A stretch of DNA of 64,000 nucleotides. It comes from Acidimicrobiia bacterium (lineage in GTDB: Bacteria; Actinomycetota; Acidimicrobiia; IMCC26256; PALSA-610). Shown here piece by piece: positions 47,598 through 56,246 of the stretch; position 1 is the stretch's first letter; every line of letters begins with the position of its first letter. A model generated the notes under the pieces. It saw only the letters and a list, made by a program, of their open reading frames with translations. It did not search any database and was not told where the DNA came from. The DNA is taken from the NCBI GenBank assembly GCA_017882905.1, contig JADGOO010000129.1:1-64000 (forward strand). The letters run 5' to 3'. The position numbers and the translations under genes are program-made.

Positions 47598-47629
47598 TGT
47601 ACCATATGGTACATGTACCATATGGTACA
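47598..47629. promoter_or_regulatory. Two abutting copies of perfect 16-bp palindrome TGTACCATATGGTACA (candidate TetR operators)
   Basis: 47598-47613 and 47614-47629, both perfectly palindromic; 7 bp upstream of the tetR start. Confidence 0.9.
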
Positions 47630-47636
47630 GTAGGCC

Positions 47637-48197
47637 ATGGCGACCGGGCAAGCACGAGCCAAGCTGCTCGCCGCCGCGGTCGACGACGCGCTCGAGGCGG
47701 GCATTGCCGACCTCAGCCTGCGCCAGATCGCCGAGGCGATCGGCACGAGCCACCGGATGCTCCTGTACCACTTCGGCTCCCGAGACGGTCTGCTCGCCGC
47801 CGTCACGATGGCCGTCGAGGAATCGGAGCGGCAGCGCCTGTTCGATTCCGACGAGTCGTTCACCAACGCCCGCCCACTCTGGGATCACTTGAGCGACGCG
47901 GCGCTCTGGCCGCAGGAGCGCCTGTTCTTCGAGATCTACGTGCGCGCGTTGCGCGACCGGAACAGGTCCGACGGGTTCCTCGATCACGTGGTCGACGACT
48001 GGCTCGAGCCGATCGCGGCGCGCCTCGTAGGGGCCGGGATCCCGCCCGATGTCGCCGCCGCGCACGCCCGTCTCGGGCTCGCCGTGGTGCGCGGCCTGCT
48101 GCTCGACCTCCTGGCCACGCACGACCTCGAAGGCACCACCCGGGCATTCGACCTCTACGTCGCCTCGGTGATCGCGACGCTCCGCCGCCGTGGCTGA
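47637..48197 (+). CDS. TetR/AcrR family transcriptional regulator
   Basis: 'LLAAAVDDALEAGIADLSLRQIAEAIGTSHRMLLYHFGSRDGLLAAV'. Confidence 0.9.
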   Translation: MATGQARAKLLAAAVDDALEAGIADLSLRQIAEAIGTSHRMLLYHFGSRDGLLAAVTMAVEESERQRLFDSDESFTNARPLWDHLSDAALWPQERLFFEIYVRALRDRNRSDGFLDHVVDDWLEPIAARLVGAGIPPDVAAAHARLGLAVVRGLLLDLLATHDLEGTTRAFDLYVASVIATLRRRG

Positions 48198-48347
48198 GGC
48201 CGCTCTCATGCGATCAGACCCGACGCCGAGGCCTTGCTGACTGTCGCTTGACCGGGCAAGACGTCATACTGGAAGGGCATTCCAGCGTGGGGGGCCGGGG
48301 GCCGTAGCGGTCGGTTCGGGCACAGGAGCGTTGGGAGCAAGAACGAG

Positions 48348-48899
48348 ATGGCGGTGAGGTCGGGTTCGCGTCCGCGTTTCAGCGCGGCGGGCACACGCGC
48401 GATGCGCTACGCGGCGACCGAAGCCGCGCGCCTGTCGCCCCGCGAGGTGAGCCGAGTGCACCTCTTGCTCGGGCTCGTGCACGCTCGCGAATCGATCGCC
48501 GGCCAGGTAACGGCCGAGGTCGCGCTCACGCCCGGCGCGCTCTGGGCATCGATCGAGGTCTCGAGCAGCGGCGCGATCTCGCGGATGCCCCGCTCGTACG
48601 CGGCGTGGTGGGCGCTGCGACCGCGCTGGACACCCGGCGCGCGCGACGCGCTCGCCGACGCGATCGAGGCGGCCGCGGAGCGCGGTTCCACCACGGTCGA
48701 CACGGGCGACATACTGCTCGCCCTCAGCCGGAGCGAAGCGCGCGCCGCGAAGATCCTTCGGCGCAACGGTCTTGCGCCGGCGGCCGCGGAGGACGCGATC
48801 GTGCGCGTGCGTCGCGAAGCCGGTGAGAACGTGGAACCCACCCACAGCGTGCGGGTCCGGGGCAGTCATCTCATCTGGGCTCGCTTGCGAGTGCCCTGA
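48348..48899 (+). CDS. Orphan Clp N-domain-like protein
   Basis: 'FSAAGTRAMRYAATEAARLSPREVSRVHLLLGLVHARES' and 'VDTGDILLALSRSEARAAKILRRNGL' form a Clp_N-like repeat; no ATPase domain. Confidence 0.7.
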   Translation: MAVRSGSRPRFSAAGTRAMRYAATEAARLSPREVSRVHLLLGLVHARESIAGQVTAEVALTPGALWASIEVSSSGAISRMPRSYAAWWALRPRWTPGARDALADAIEAAAERGSTTVDTGDILLALSRSEARAAKILRRNGLAPAAAEDAIVRVRREAGENVEPTHSVRVRGSHLIWARLRVP

Positions 48900-48923
48900 G
48901 CCCACGGTCGACGCGGGCGCGCG

Positions 48924-50198
48924 TCAGCGCTTCCCGCCCGACAGCTGCTTGAAGTAGGCGAGGTCGGTCTCGTCGGCCGCGCGGCCGACGCGGGTGGTCG
49001 TGTCGACGTCGGTCGCCTCGGCCCGCAGCGCGGCGACCGTGCACTGCTCGCGCGGCCGGATCGCGAACGGGTCGAAGCGGTAGTGGCGCATCGCGTTGGC
49101 ATGCGTGATGCGCGCCACCGTGTCGTCGTCGAGGTCGGCGAACAGCACCTCGAGGCGCTCCGGCGCGTTGGGCCACGTGGAATCGGAGTGCGGGAAGTCG
49201 GACTCCCAGCACACGTTGTCGACGTTGAAGTCGCCGAGCAGCTCCACGCCGACGCGGTCGTCGATGAAGCACACGAGCACGTGCTCGAAGAAGATGTCGC
49301 GCGGGCCCTTGCCGGGCGGGAACTCGTGGCGCGTCCAGCCGGAGTGACGGCTCTGTACGTGCTCGGCACGCTGCAAGAAGTACGGGATCCACCCGATGTC
49401 GCCCTCGGTGAGCGAGAAGCGCAGCTCGGGGAAGCGGCCCCAGAACTCGGCCCACATCAAGTCGCCGAGCGTGTACACGGTCATCACCGACGACAGCGCC
49501 ATGCCCACGCTCGCCGGCGCGTCGGGCGATGTGCTCGCGGCGCGGCTCGATGAGCCGAGGTGGCAGCAGAGCACGGTCCCTTCGTCGCAGCACGCCCCGA
49601 ACAGCGGATCCCACGCGCCCGAGTGGATGCTCGGCATGTTGAGCGCGGCGGGGTTCTCGCTGAACGTGACCGCGTGACAACCCTTGCTCGCGAGACGCCG
49701 CACCTCGGTGGCGGCAAGCTCCGCGTCCCACAACGGCAGCACCCCACAAGGGATGAAGCGGTCGGGGTACGCGCCGCACCACTCGTCGATGTGCCAGTCG
49801 TTGTACGCCTGGATCATCACGACGTTCACGTCGCGGTCCGGGCCTTGGTTCAGGACCTGTCCGGAGAACCCCGGCCAGTTCGGGAAGTTGAGCCCCGCGA
49901 GCTGGCCGCCGGCCGACATGTCGCGCACGCGCTCGTGCACGTCGAAGCAACCCGGTCGCATCTCGTCGTAGTGCGACGGGTTCACGTTGTACATCTCGGG
50001 CGGCTTGCCGGCCACCGCGTTGAGGCCGAGGTTGCGGCCCTTGACCTCGCCGTACCACCACTGCTGGTCACCACGTTCATCGGTCACGACCCTCGGCGCG
50101 CGGTCGCGCCACCGTGCGGGTACGTGCGCGTCGAACATGCTCGCCGGCTCGGCAATGTGGTCATCGACGCTGATGAGGATCATGTCGTCACCGCGCAT
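48924..50198 (-). CDS. Amidohydrolase-2 family protein
   Basis: 'MILISVDDHIAEPASMFDAHVP', 'NVVMIQAYNDWHIDEW', 'CWESDFPHSDSTWPN'. Confidence 0.88.
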   Translation of the reverse strand: MRGDDMILISVDDHIAEPASMFDAHVPARWRDRAPRVVTDERGDQQWWYGEVKGRNLGLNAVAGKPPEMYNVNPSHYDEMRPGCFDVHERVRDMSAGGQLAGLNFPNWPGFSGQVLNQGPDRDVNVVMIQAYNDWHIDEWCGAYPDRFIPCGVLPLWDAELAATEVRRLASKGCHAVTFSENPAALNMPSIHSGAWDPLFGACCDEGTVLCCHLGSSSRAASTSPDAPASVGMALSSVMTVYTLGDLMWAEFWGRFPELRFSLTEGDIGWIPYFLQRAEHVQSRHSGWTRHEFPPGKGPRDIFFEHVLVCFIDDRVGVELLGDFNVDNVCWESDFPHSDSTWPNAPERLEVLFADLDDDTVARITHANAMRHYRFDPFAIRPREQCTVAALRAEATDVDTTTRVGRAADETDLAYFKQLSGGKR

Positions 50199-50337
50199 GC
50201 GGCGACCGTACCGCTGCACGCGCAAGCTCGGCCAAAGCCCCACCGGGGCGCGAGCGCAGCGAGCGGGGGTGGAGAAGCGCCCGACGCCGAGACCGCGGCA
50301 CAACCAAGTCGCGGGCGCCGCCGGTTACGGTGAGGCT

Positions 50338-51330
50338 GTGCCCGGTCAGGTCGTCGTTGGGGTCGACGGTGGTGGGACCAAGACCGATGCCGTCGTGGTC
50401 GACGCACGGGGCGAGCTGCTCGCGTTCGCTTCGGCGGGCCCGAGCAACTGGGAGTCGGTCGGCCGTCGGGCCATGGCCGAGGCCGTGGCGACGGCCGTGC
50501 GCGCCGCGCTCGACATGGCCGCCGTGGCGCCGGACGACGTCGCCGCCAGTGCGTTCGCCATGGCCGGGTTCGACTGGCCGAGCGATCGGGAGCGCATCGA
50601 TCCGGCCCTCGTCGCGCTCGGCCTCTCCGGTCCACGACTGCTCGTGAACGATGCCTTCGCTGCGCTGCGCGCCGGCATCCGTCACCGGCATGGCTGCGTT
50701 TCGATCGCGGGAACCGGTGGGTCGAACGCCGGCCGCAACCGTCGCGGCGACATGTTCCGCACGTTCGCCGGTTCGATCGGCGAGCCGGCGGGTGCATCGA
50801 GCATCCTGCACGAAGCACTCGAGGCCATCGCACGCGCCCACTTCGCGCAACGCGGCGCAACCGAGCTCGCGCCGCGGTTCCTCGCGGCAACTGGCGCGGC
50901 CACGGTCGACGAGCTGTTCGAGGGGCTGGCACGCGGCGGCGTGCGAGCCGGCCCCGAGCTCGCGCCGCTGGTGCTCGACGCGGCGAGTGGCGGTGACGAC
51001 GCGGCGCAGGAGATCGCTCGCCACGTGGGCGCGCGCCACGGCGAAGCAGTCATCGGCGTGGCCCGCCGGCTCGGCATGCTCGACGACACGTTCGAGATCG
51101 TGCGCGCCGGTGGTGTGCACTCCGCGCGCAATCCCCAGCTCGACGCGGCCTTCTTGTCGGTGATCGAGTCGGCCGCGCCACTCGCCGAGGTGCTCGTGCT
51201 CGATGTGCCGGCGGTGCTCGGTTCCGCGCTGCTCGCGCTCGAGCTCCTCGGCGACGGCAGGACCGCCGACGCGGCCCACGACCTGCTCACGACGGGATTC
51301 GCGGCGTCGAAGAGTACGGTGCCACAGTGA
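50338..51330 (+). CDS. BadF/BadG-type ATPase / N-acetylglucosamine kinase-like protein
   Basis: 'VVGVDGGGTKTDAVVVDARGELLAFASAGPSN', 'VSIAGTGGSNAGRNRRGDMFRTFAGSIGEPAGASSI'. Confidence 0.85.
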   Translation: MPGQVVVGVDGGGTKTDAVVVDARGELLAFASAGPSNWESVGRRAMAEAVATAVRAALDMAAVAPDDVAASAFAMAGFDWPSDRERIDPALVALGLSGPRLLVNDAFAALRAGIRHRHGCVSIAGTGGSNAGRNRRGDMFRTFAGSIGEPAGASSILHEALEAIARAHFAQRGATELAPRFLAATGAATVDELFEGLARGGVRAGPELAPLVLDAASGGDDAAQEIARHVGARHGEAVIGVARRLGMLDDTFEIVRAGGVHSARNPQLDAAFLSVIESAAPLAEVLVLDVPAVLGSALLALELLGDGRTADAAHDLLTTGFAASKSTVPQ

Positions 51331-51977
51331 CCGCACCCGCGCTTCCGGTGTGCCGAAACGTGACCATCTCGGCGACGTACGGCGCGGGTTCCACGATCGT
51401 CGGGCCCGACGTGGCGCGCCGCCTCAACCTGCCCTATCTCGAGCGGATGGTGTCGCCCGCGGTGGCACGGGGTGCCGCGGGCCATACGGGCGACGACGCG
51501 CTCACCACCGAGGATCGTCGCGACGGTGTGCTTCGGCGCCTGTTCGAGTCGCTCGCGCTGTTGCCGGCCGGGTTCGGCACTACGGCACCGCCACGCGATC
51601 TCGAACGGGACGAGCGCGTACGCGCCGAAGTCGAGAACACGATCAGTCGCTTCGCCGACACCACGGGTGGCGTGATCGTTGGGCGGGCGGCGACGCTCGT
51701 GCTGCGCGGCCGAGCCGACACCCTGCACGTACGCCTCGACGGGCCCGCCGAAGCACGGGTCGCGCTCGCCATGCAGATCGAGGGCATCGACGAGGCCGAA
51801 GCGCACCGTCGCATGCACGAGGTCGATCGGGTGCGCACGCTGTACGTGCGCCGCTGCTACGACGTCGACATCGCCGACCCATCGCTGTACCACCTCGTGA
51901 TCGACAGCACCGCGCTCCCGCTGGCGGCGTGCGGCGCGATCGTCGTGCAGGCCGCCACTGCGCTCGGCACGCACTGA
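51327..51977 (+). CDS. Cytidylate kinase-like family protein
   Basis: 'TISATYGAGSTIVGPDVARRLNLPYLER', 'GVIVGRAATLVLRGRADTLHVRLDGP'; GTGA overlap. Confidence 0.8.
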   Translation: MTAPALPVCRNVTISATYGAGSTIVGPDVARRLNLPYLERMVSPAVARGAAGHTGDDALTTEDRRDGVLRRLFESLALLPAGFGTTAPPRDLERDERVRAEVENTISRFADTTGGVIVGRAATLVLRGRADTLHVRLDGPAEARVALAMQIEGIDEAEAHRRMHEVDRVRTLYVRRCYDVDIADPSLYHLVIDSTALPLAACGAIVVQAATALGTH

Positions 51978-51995
51978 CGCCTACGCTGCGCGACG

Positions 51996-53441
51996 GTGCA
52001 GCAGGTGAAGCGGCTCCGAACACGCGAACAGCTCGCCGCGCACCTCGACGCGTTGGGCGTGAGCCTGGCCGTGGCTCCCGCCGATGTGGTGCGGGCGGCG
52101 TTGTCGCAGCCATTCGAGGTGGGCGGACGGTCGCTCGCCAACCGCTTTGCCGTCCTGCCGATGGAAGGATGGGATGGCACGCGCGACGGACGCCCCACGG
52201 ACCTCGTGCGGCGTCGCTGGGCGCGGTTCGGTTCGAGCGGTGCGGCACTCGTGTGGGGCGGCGAGGCGGTTGCGGTGCGCCCCGACGGCCGCGCCAACCC
52301 GTGCCAGCTGAGCATCGGGGCGCACTCCGTGGCCGACCTCGGCGCGCTGCGCGCGGACCTGGCCCGCGAGCACGACCGCGCCACGGACGGCGCGGCGCCA
52401 GTCGTGGGGTTGCAGCTCACCCACTCGGGGCGATGGAGCCGACCCGACGGCGACGCAGCCCCGCTCGTCGCGTACCGCCACCCGCTGCTCGACGGCCGCG
52501 TCGGGGCAACCGATGCGCACGTACTCACCGACGCGCAGCTCGACGACCTGGTCGGCGACTTCGTGCGCGCCGCCGTTGTGGCCCACGACGCCGGCTTCGA
52601 CTTCGTCGATGTGAAGCATTGCCACGGCTACTTGTTGCACGAGCTGCTCACGGCCGTGGACCGCGGCGGCGCGTACGGAGGGTCGCTCGCAAACCGCATG
52701 CACTTCCTCGACGAGGTCGTGGCCGGTGTCCGTCGCGACGCGCCGGGCCTACGCGTGGGCGTGCGCTTGTCGGTGTTCGATCTCGCGCCGCACGTGGCCG
52801 CAACCGACGGGATCGGTGTGCCGGCCGCCGAGCTCGCGGCCGCGCTCCCCTACCGCCACGCGTTCGGCGGTGACGGCACCGGGACCGGCGTGGATCTCGC
52901 CGAGGTGCACGCACTCTGCCGCCACCTCGTCGCCAGCGGTATCGAGCTGCTGTGCGTGACCGCCGGCAGCCCCTACTACTGCCCGCACGTGCAACGCCCG
53001 GCGTTCTTCCCGCCCTCCGACGGCTACCTCGCACCGCGCGACCCATTGCACGAAGTGGCGCGCCTCATGGCCACCACGGCCGAGCTCGCGCACGCGCATC
53101 CGCACCTCACCGTCGTCGCGAGCGGACTCGGCTACCTGCAGGAATGGCTCCCCGCCGTCGGCGCCGCGATGGTGCGCGACGGCGACGCCGCGCTCATCGG
53201 CATCGGCCGGGGCATGCTCTCCTACCCGGAGCTCCCCATCGATGTGCTCGCGGGCCGAGATCTCGCACGCGAACGCGTGTGTCGCACGTTCAGCGACTGC
53301 ACCACCGCGCCGCGCAACGGTCTCGTGTCGGGCTGCTATCCACTCGATCCGTTTTACAAGGCGATGCCGGAGCGACGAGCCGTCGCCGCGGCCAAGCGGG
53401 CCGCGGAGTCCGCGCGAGGTGCTCGGCGGTCGAGCGCATGA
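51996..53441 (+). CDS. NADH:flavin oxidoreductase (Old Yellow Enzyme family)
   Basis: 'LANRFAVLPMEGWDGT', 'VVGLQLTHSGRWSRP', 'FDFVDVKHCHGYLLHELL', 'YGGSLANRMHFLDEVV'. Confidence 0.88.
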   Translation: MQQVKRLRTREQLAAHLDALGVSLAVAPADVVRAALSQPFEVGGRSLANRFAVLPMEGWDGTRDGRPTDLVRRRWARFGSSGAALVWGGEAVAVRPDGRANPCQLSIGAHSVADLGALRADLAREHDRATDGAAPVVGLQLTHSGRWSRPDGDAAPLVAYRHPLLDGRVGATDAHVLTDAQLDDLVGDFVRAAVVAHDAGFDFVDVKHCHGYLLHELLTAVDRGGAYGGSLANRMHFLDEVVAGVRRDAPGLRVGVRLSVFDLAPHVAATDGIGVPAAELAAALPYRHAFGGDGTGTGVDLAEVHALCRHLVASGIELLCVTAGSPYYCPHVQRPAFFPPSDGYLAPRDPLHEVARLMATTAELAHAHPHLTVVASGLGYLQEWLPAVGAAMVRDGDAALIGIGRGMLSYPELPIDVLAGRDLARERVCRTFSDCTTAPRNGLVSGCYPLDPFYKAMPERRAVAAAKRAAESARGARRSSA

Positions 53442-54442
53442 GCCAGCCAATGATCGCGCTGGCAATGATGGACGGCCTGGCGCCAGCCGCGCTCACCGAC
53501 GACCACGTTGCCCGCCTGGAAGCGGTGGGAACGCTCGTCGACCGCGCGCCCCTCACCCGGTTCGACGACGCACGGGCCACCGCGGTGCTCGCCGACATCG
53601 ACGTGCTCGTGGGCCATTGGGGCTGTCCCACGCTCACACCCGACGTGCTCACCAGAGCACCGAAGCTGGCGTTGTTCGCGTACGCAGCCGGCACCGTGAA
53701 ATGGCAGGTGACCGACGCCGTGTGGGAGCGCGGGATCGTGGTCACGTCGGCGGCGGCCGCCAACGCGGTGCCGGTGGCTGAGTACACCCTCGCCATGATC
53801 CTGCTGGCGAACAAGGGCGCACTCCTGTTGCGCGAACGACAACGCGATCCCCACCTGCGGCTGCCGCTCGACGTACGGCGCGTCGGCAACGTCGCCAAGC
53901 GAGTGGGGCTGGTGGGTGCTTCACACGTGGGCCGCCACCTCATCGAGCTCCTCCGGCCGTTCGAGATCGACGTCGCGCTCTACGACCCCTACGTGTCGGA
54001 GGCCGAAGCGCACGCGCTCGGCGTGCAGCTCGTTCACGACCTCGACGAGCTCTGTGCGAGCGTCGACGTGCTCAGCCTGCACGCGCCCGACATCCCGTCG
54101 ACGCGCACGATGATCGCGGCGAGACAGCTCGCCGCGTTGCGGCCCGGGGCAGTGTTCATCAACACCGCACGTCCGGCACTCGTCGACCAGGACGCGCTGC
54201 TCGCCGAGCTCGAGGCGGGGCGCATCAGCGCGGTGCTCGACGTGACGGCCCCCGAGCCACTGCCCCACGACCACCCGTTGCTCGCGTTGGCGAATGTGTT
54301 CGTCACACCGCACATCGCCGGTTCGATGGGTACGGAGCTGCACCGCATGGCCGATCTCGCGGTGACCGAGGTGGAGCGTTTCGCTCGAGGTGAAGCCCCG
54401 CGGTACCCGGTCCGCCGACCCGATCTCGACCGCATCGCATGA
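53438..54442 (+). CDS. D-2-hydroxyacid dehydrogenase
   Basis: 'KRVGLVGASHVGRHLIELL', 'FINTARPALVDQDALLAEL', 'VTAPEPLPHDHPL', 'VFVTPHIAGS'. Confidence 0.9.
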   Translation: MSQPMIALAMMDGLAPAALTDDHVARLEAVGTLVDRAPLTRFDDARATAVLADIDVLVGHWGCPTLTPDVLTRAPKLALFAYAAGTVKWQVTDAVWERGIVVTSAAAANAVPVAEYTLAMILLANKGALLLRERQRDPHLRLPLDVRRVGNVAKRVGLVGASHVGRHLIELLRPFEIDVALYDPYVSEAEAHALGVQLVHDLDELCASVDVLSLHAPDIPSTRTMIAARQLAALRPGAVFINTARPALVDQDALLAELEAGRISAVLDVTAPEPLPHDHPLLALANVFVTPHIAGSMGTELHRMADLAVTEVERFARGEAPRYPVRRPDLDRIA

Positions 54443-55278
54443 GCGCAACGGCCGCGTCGGTTCCCGTCATGGGACTGTGCTCGGTGACGTTTCGCGGTCT
54501 CGACGTCGACTCGGTCGCGCGGCTGGCGGCCGAGTCGGGCATTGGCGCCATCGAGTGGGGTGCCGACGTGCATGTGCCGCCGGGTGATGCCGCGGCGGTC
54601 ACGCGCGCCGCCGGCGCGAGCGGCGACCTCATGAGTGTGAGCTACGGCTCGTACCTGCTCGCCGACGGCGGGCCGGTCGACCGTGCCACCATCGAGCGCG
54701 TGCTCGACACAGCGGTACGCCTCGGTGCGACGAACGTGCGCGTGTGGACGCCGTTCGGTGTCGACGCCGCGTCTCGGCGAATCGGCGCGGTAGCCGATCA
54801 GCTGCGCGCCGTCGCCGAGCTCGCCGCCGAGCGATCGCTGACCATCGGCGTGGAGTTCCACGGCGGCACGGCCACGGCCACCGCCGCAGGCGCGTCAGCG
54901 CTCGTCGATTCCGTCGGCGCGGCGAACCTCTTCACCTATTGGCAACCGCCGTACTGGCTCACGGGCCGCGGCGTCGGCGACGACGTGCACGACATTCGCG
55001 TGCTCGCGCATCGAGTCTCGCACCTGCACGTGTACGAATGGACCCACGGAGCCACGCCGCGCCGCCTCGCCCTCGCGGCCGGCGCCGCGCGTTGGCGTGC
55101 GGTGCTGCGCGCACTCGGTCCCTCGCCGGCGGCCGCCACGCCGCGCGTGGCGTGGCTGGAGTTCGTACCGGGCGACGATCCCGGCGCGCTGGCGACCGAA
55201 GCGGCCACGCTCGCGGGCTGGCTGCGCGAGCTCCGCGAGCTCCCGCACCCGGCTCCGAACAGCAAGGTGGGCACGTGA
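54439..55278 (+). CDS. Sugar phosphate isomerase/epimerase-like TIM-barrel protein
   Basis: 'GIGAIEWGADVHVPPGD', 'LTIGVEFHGGTATATAA', 'VSHLHVYEW'. Confidence 0.78.
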   Translation: MSATAASVPVMGLCSVTFRGLDVDSVARLAAESGIGAIEWGADVHVPPGDAAAVTRAAGASGDLMSVSYGSYLLADGGPVDRATIERVLDTAVRLGATNVRVWTPFGVDAASRRIGAVADQLRAVAELAAERSLTIGVEFHGGTATATAAGASALVDSVGAANLFTYWQPPYWLTGRGVGDDVHDIRVLAHRVSHLHVYEWTHGATPRRLALAAGAARWRAVLRALGPSPAAATPRVAWLEFVPGDDPGALATEAATLAGWLRELRELPHPAPNSKVGT

Positions 55279-56246
55279 AGCCACCGCCCGTACGCCGCAA
55301 TCGCGCCATCACGGGCATCTCGGCCGTGCTCTTGCCGTTCACCGCGAACGGCCTCATCGACTGGGTCGCGTTCCGAGGCCATCTCGCACGCACGATCGCG
55401 TCGGGGCTCATGCCGGCCGTCAACATGGACACCGGCTTCGGACCCGCGCTCACCGCGGAACGCCGCTCGGAGGTGCTGGCCGTGGTCGCGCGTCTCGGCG
55501 TGCCGTTCGTGGCCGGCGCGCATGTGCGCGACGGGCCGGGCGCGCGGTTCGCCCTCGACAGCTACCGCGTCGAGCTCGACACGATCGTCGCCCACGGTGG
55601 CATGCCGATCGTGTTCCCTTCGTTCGGTCTCGGCGGGCTCGGCAACGACGAGCTCGTCGCCGCCCACGATGCGCTCGGGCGCGATGTCGACCGGTACCTC
55701 GCCTTCGAGCTCGGGCCGATGTTCCACGCGGCGGGGCGCGTGTTCCCGCTGCCCGTGTTCGACGCGCTGCTCGGCATCACCAAGATCGTCGGCCTCAAGC
55801 ACAGCTCGCTCGATCGCGCCCAGGAGTGGGAGCGGCTGGCCCACCGCGACGCGATCCGCGGCGAGTTCCTCTTGCTCTCCGGTAACGATCTCGCCATCGA
55901 CATGGTCGTGTACGGCAGCGACTACCTGCTCGGGCTCTCCACGTTCGCGCCCGACGGGTTCGCAGCCCGCGACGCGGCGTGGGCCGAGGGCGACGAGGCG
56001 ACGTTCTGGGCGTTCAACGATCTCCTGCAGTACCTGGGCCAGCTGGCGTTCCGCGAGCCGGTACCCGCGTATCGCCACGACGCCGCGATGTTCCTCGCGC
56101 TCCGCGGATGGATCCCGTCGGATGCCACCCACCCCACGTCGCCAGCGCGGCCCGACAGCGATCGTCTCCTGTTGGTCGACATCGCGCGCCGCCTCGACGC
56201 CCTGCTGCTGCACGGTCGCGCCGCACCGCTCACTCCTCGAGCGTGA
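55275..56246 (+). CDS. Dihydrodipicolinate synthase/N-acetylneuraminate lyase (DapA) family protein
   Basis: 'ITGISAVLLPFTANGLIDWVAFRGHLARTIASGLMPAVNMDTG', 'VGLKHSSLDRAQEWERL'; GTGA overlap. Confidence 0.82.
   Translation: MKPPPVRRNRAITGISAVLLPFTANGLIDWVAFRGHLARTIASGLMPAVNMDTGFGPALTAERRSEVLAVVARLGVPFVAGAHVRDGPGARFALDSYRVELDTIVAHGGMPIVFPSFGLGGLGNDELVAAHDALGRDVDRYLAFELGPMFHAAGRVFPLPVFDALLGITKIVGLKHSSLDRAQEWERLAHRDAIRGEFLLLSGNDLAIDMVVYGSDYLLGLSTFAPDGFAARDAAWAEGDEATFWAFNDLLQYLGQLAFREPVPAYRHDAAMFLALRGWIPSDATHPTSPARPDSDRLLLVDIARRLDALLLHGRAAPLTPRA

Noticed and set aside
47530-47629. CRISPR-like array or origin iterons
   Set aside because: Repeats are contiguous 13-mers without spacers and sit in one divergent promoter region; no cas or replication genes nearby.
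20516-50198. Three amidohydrolase-2 paralogues as a recent duplication
   Set aside because: They share only family motifs and differ in length and inserts by eye; nothing indicates recent duplication.
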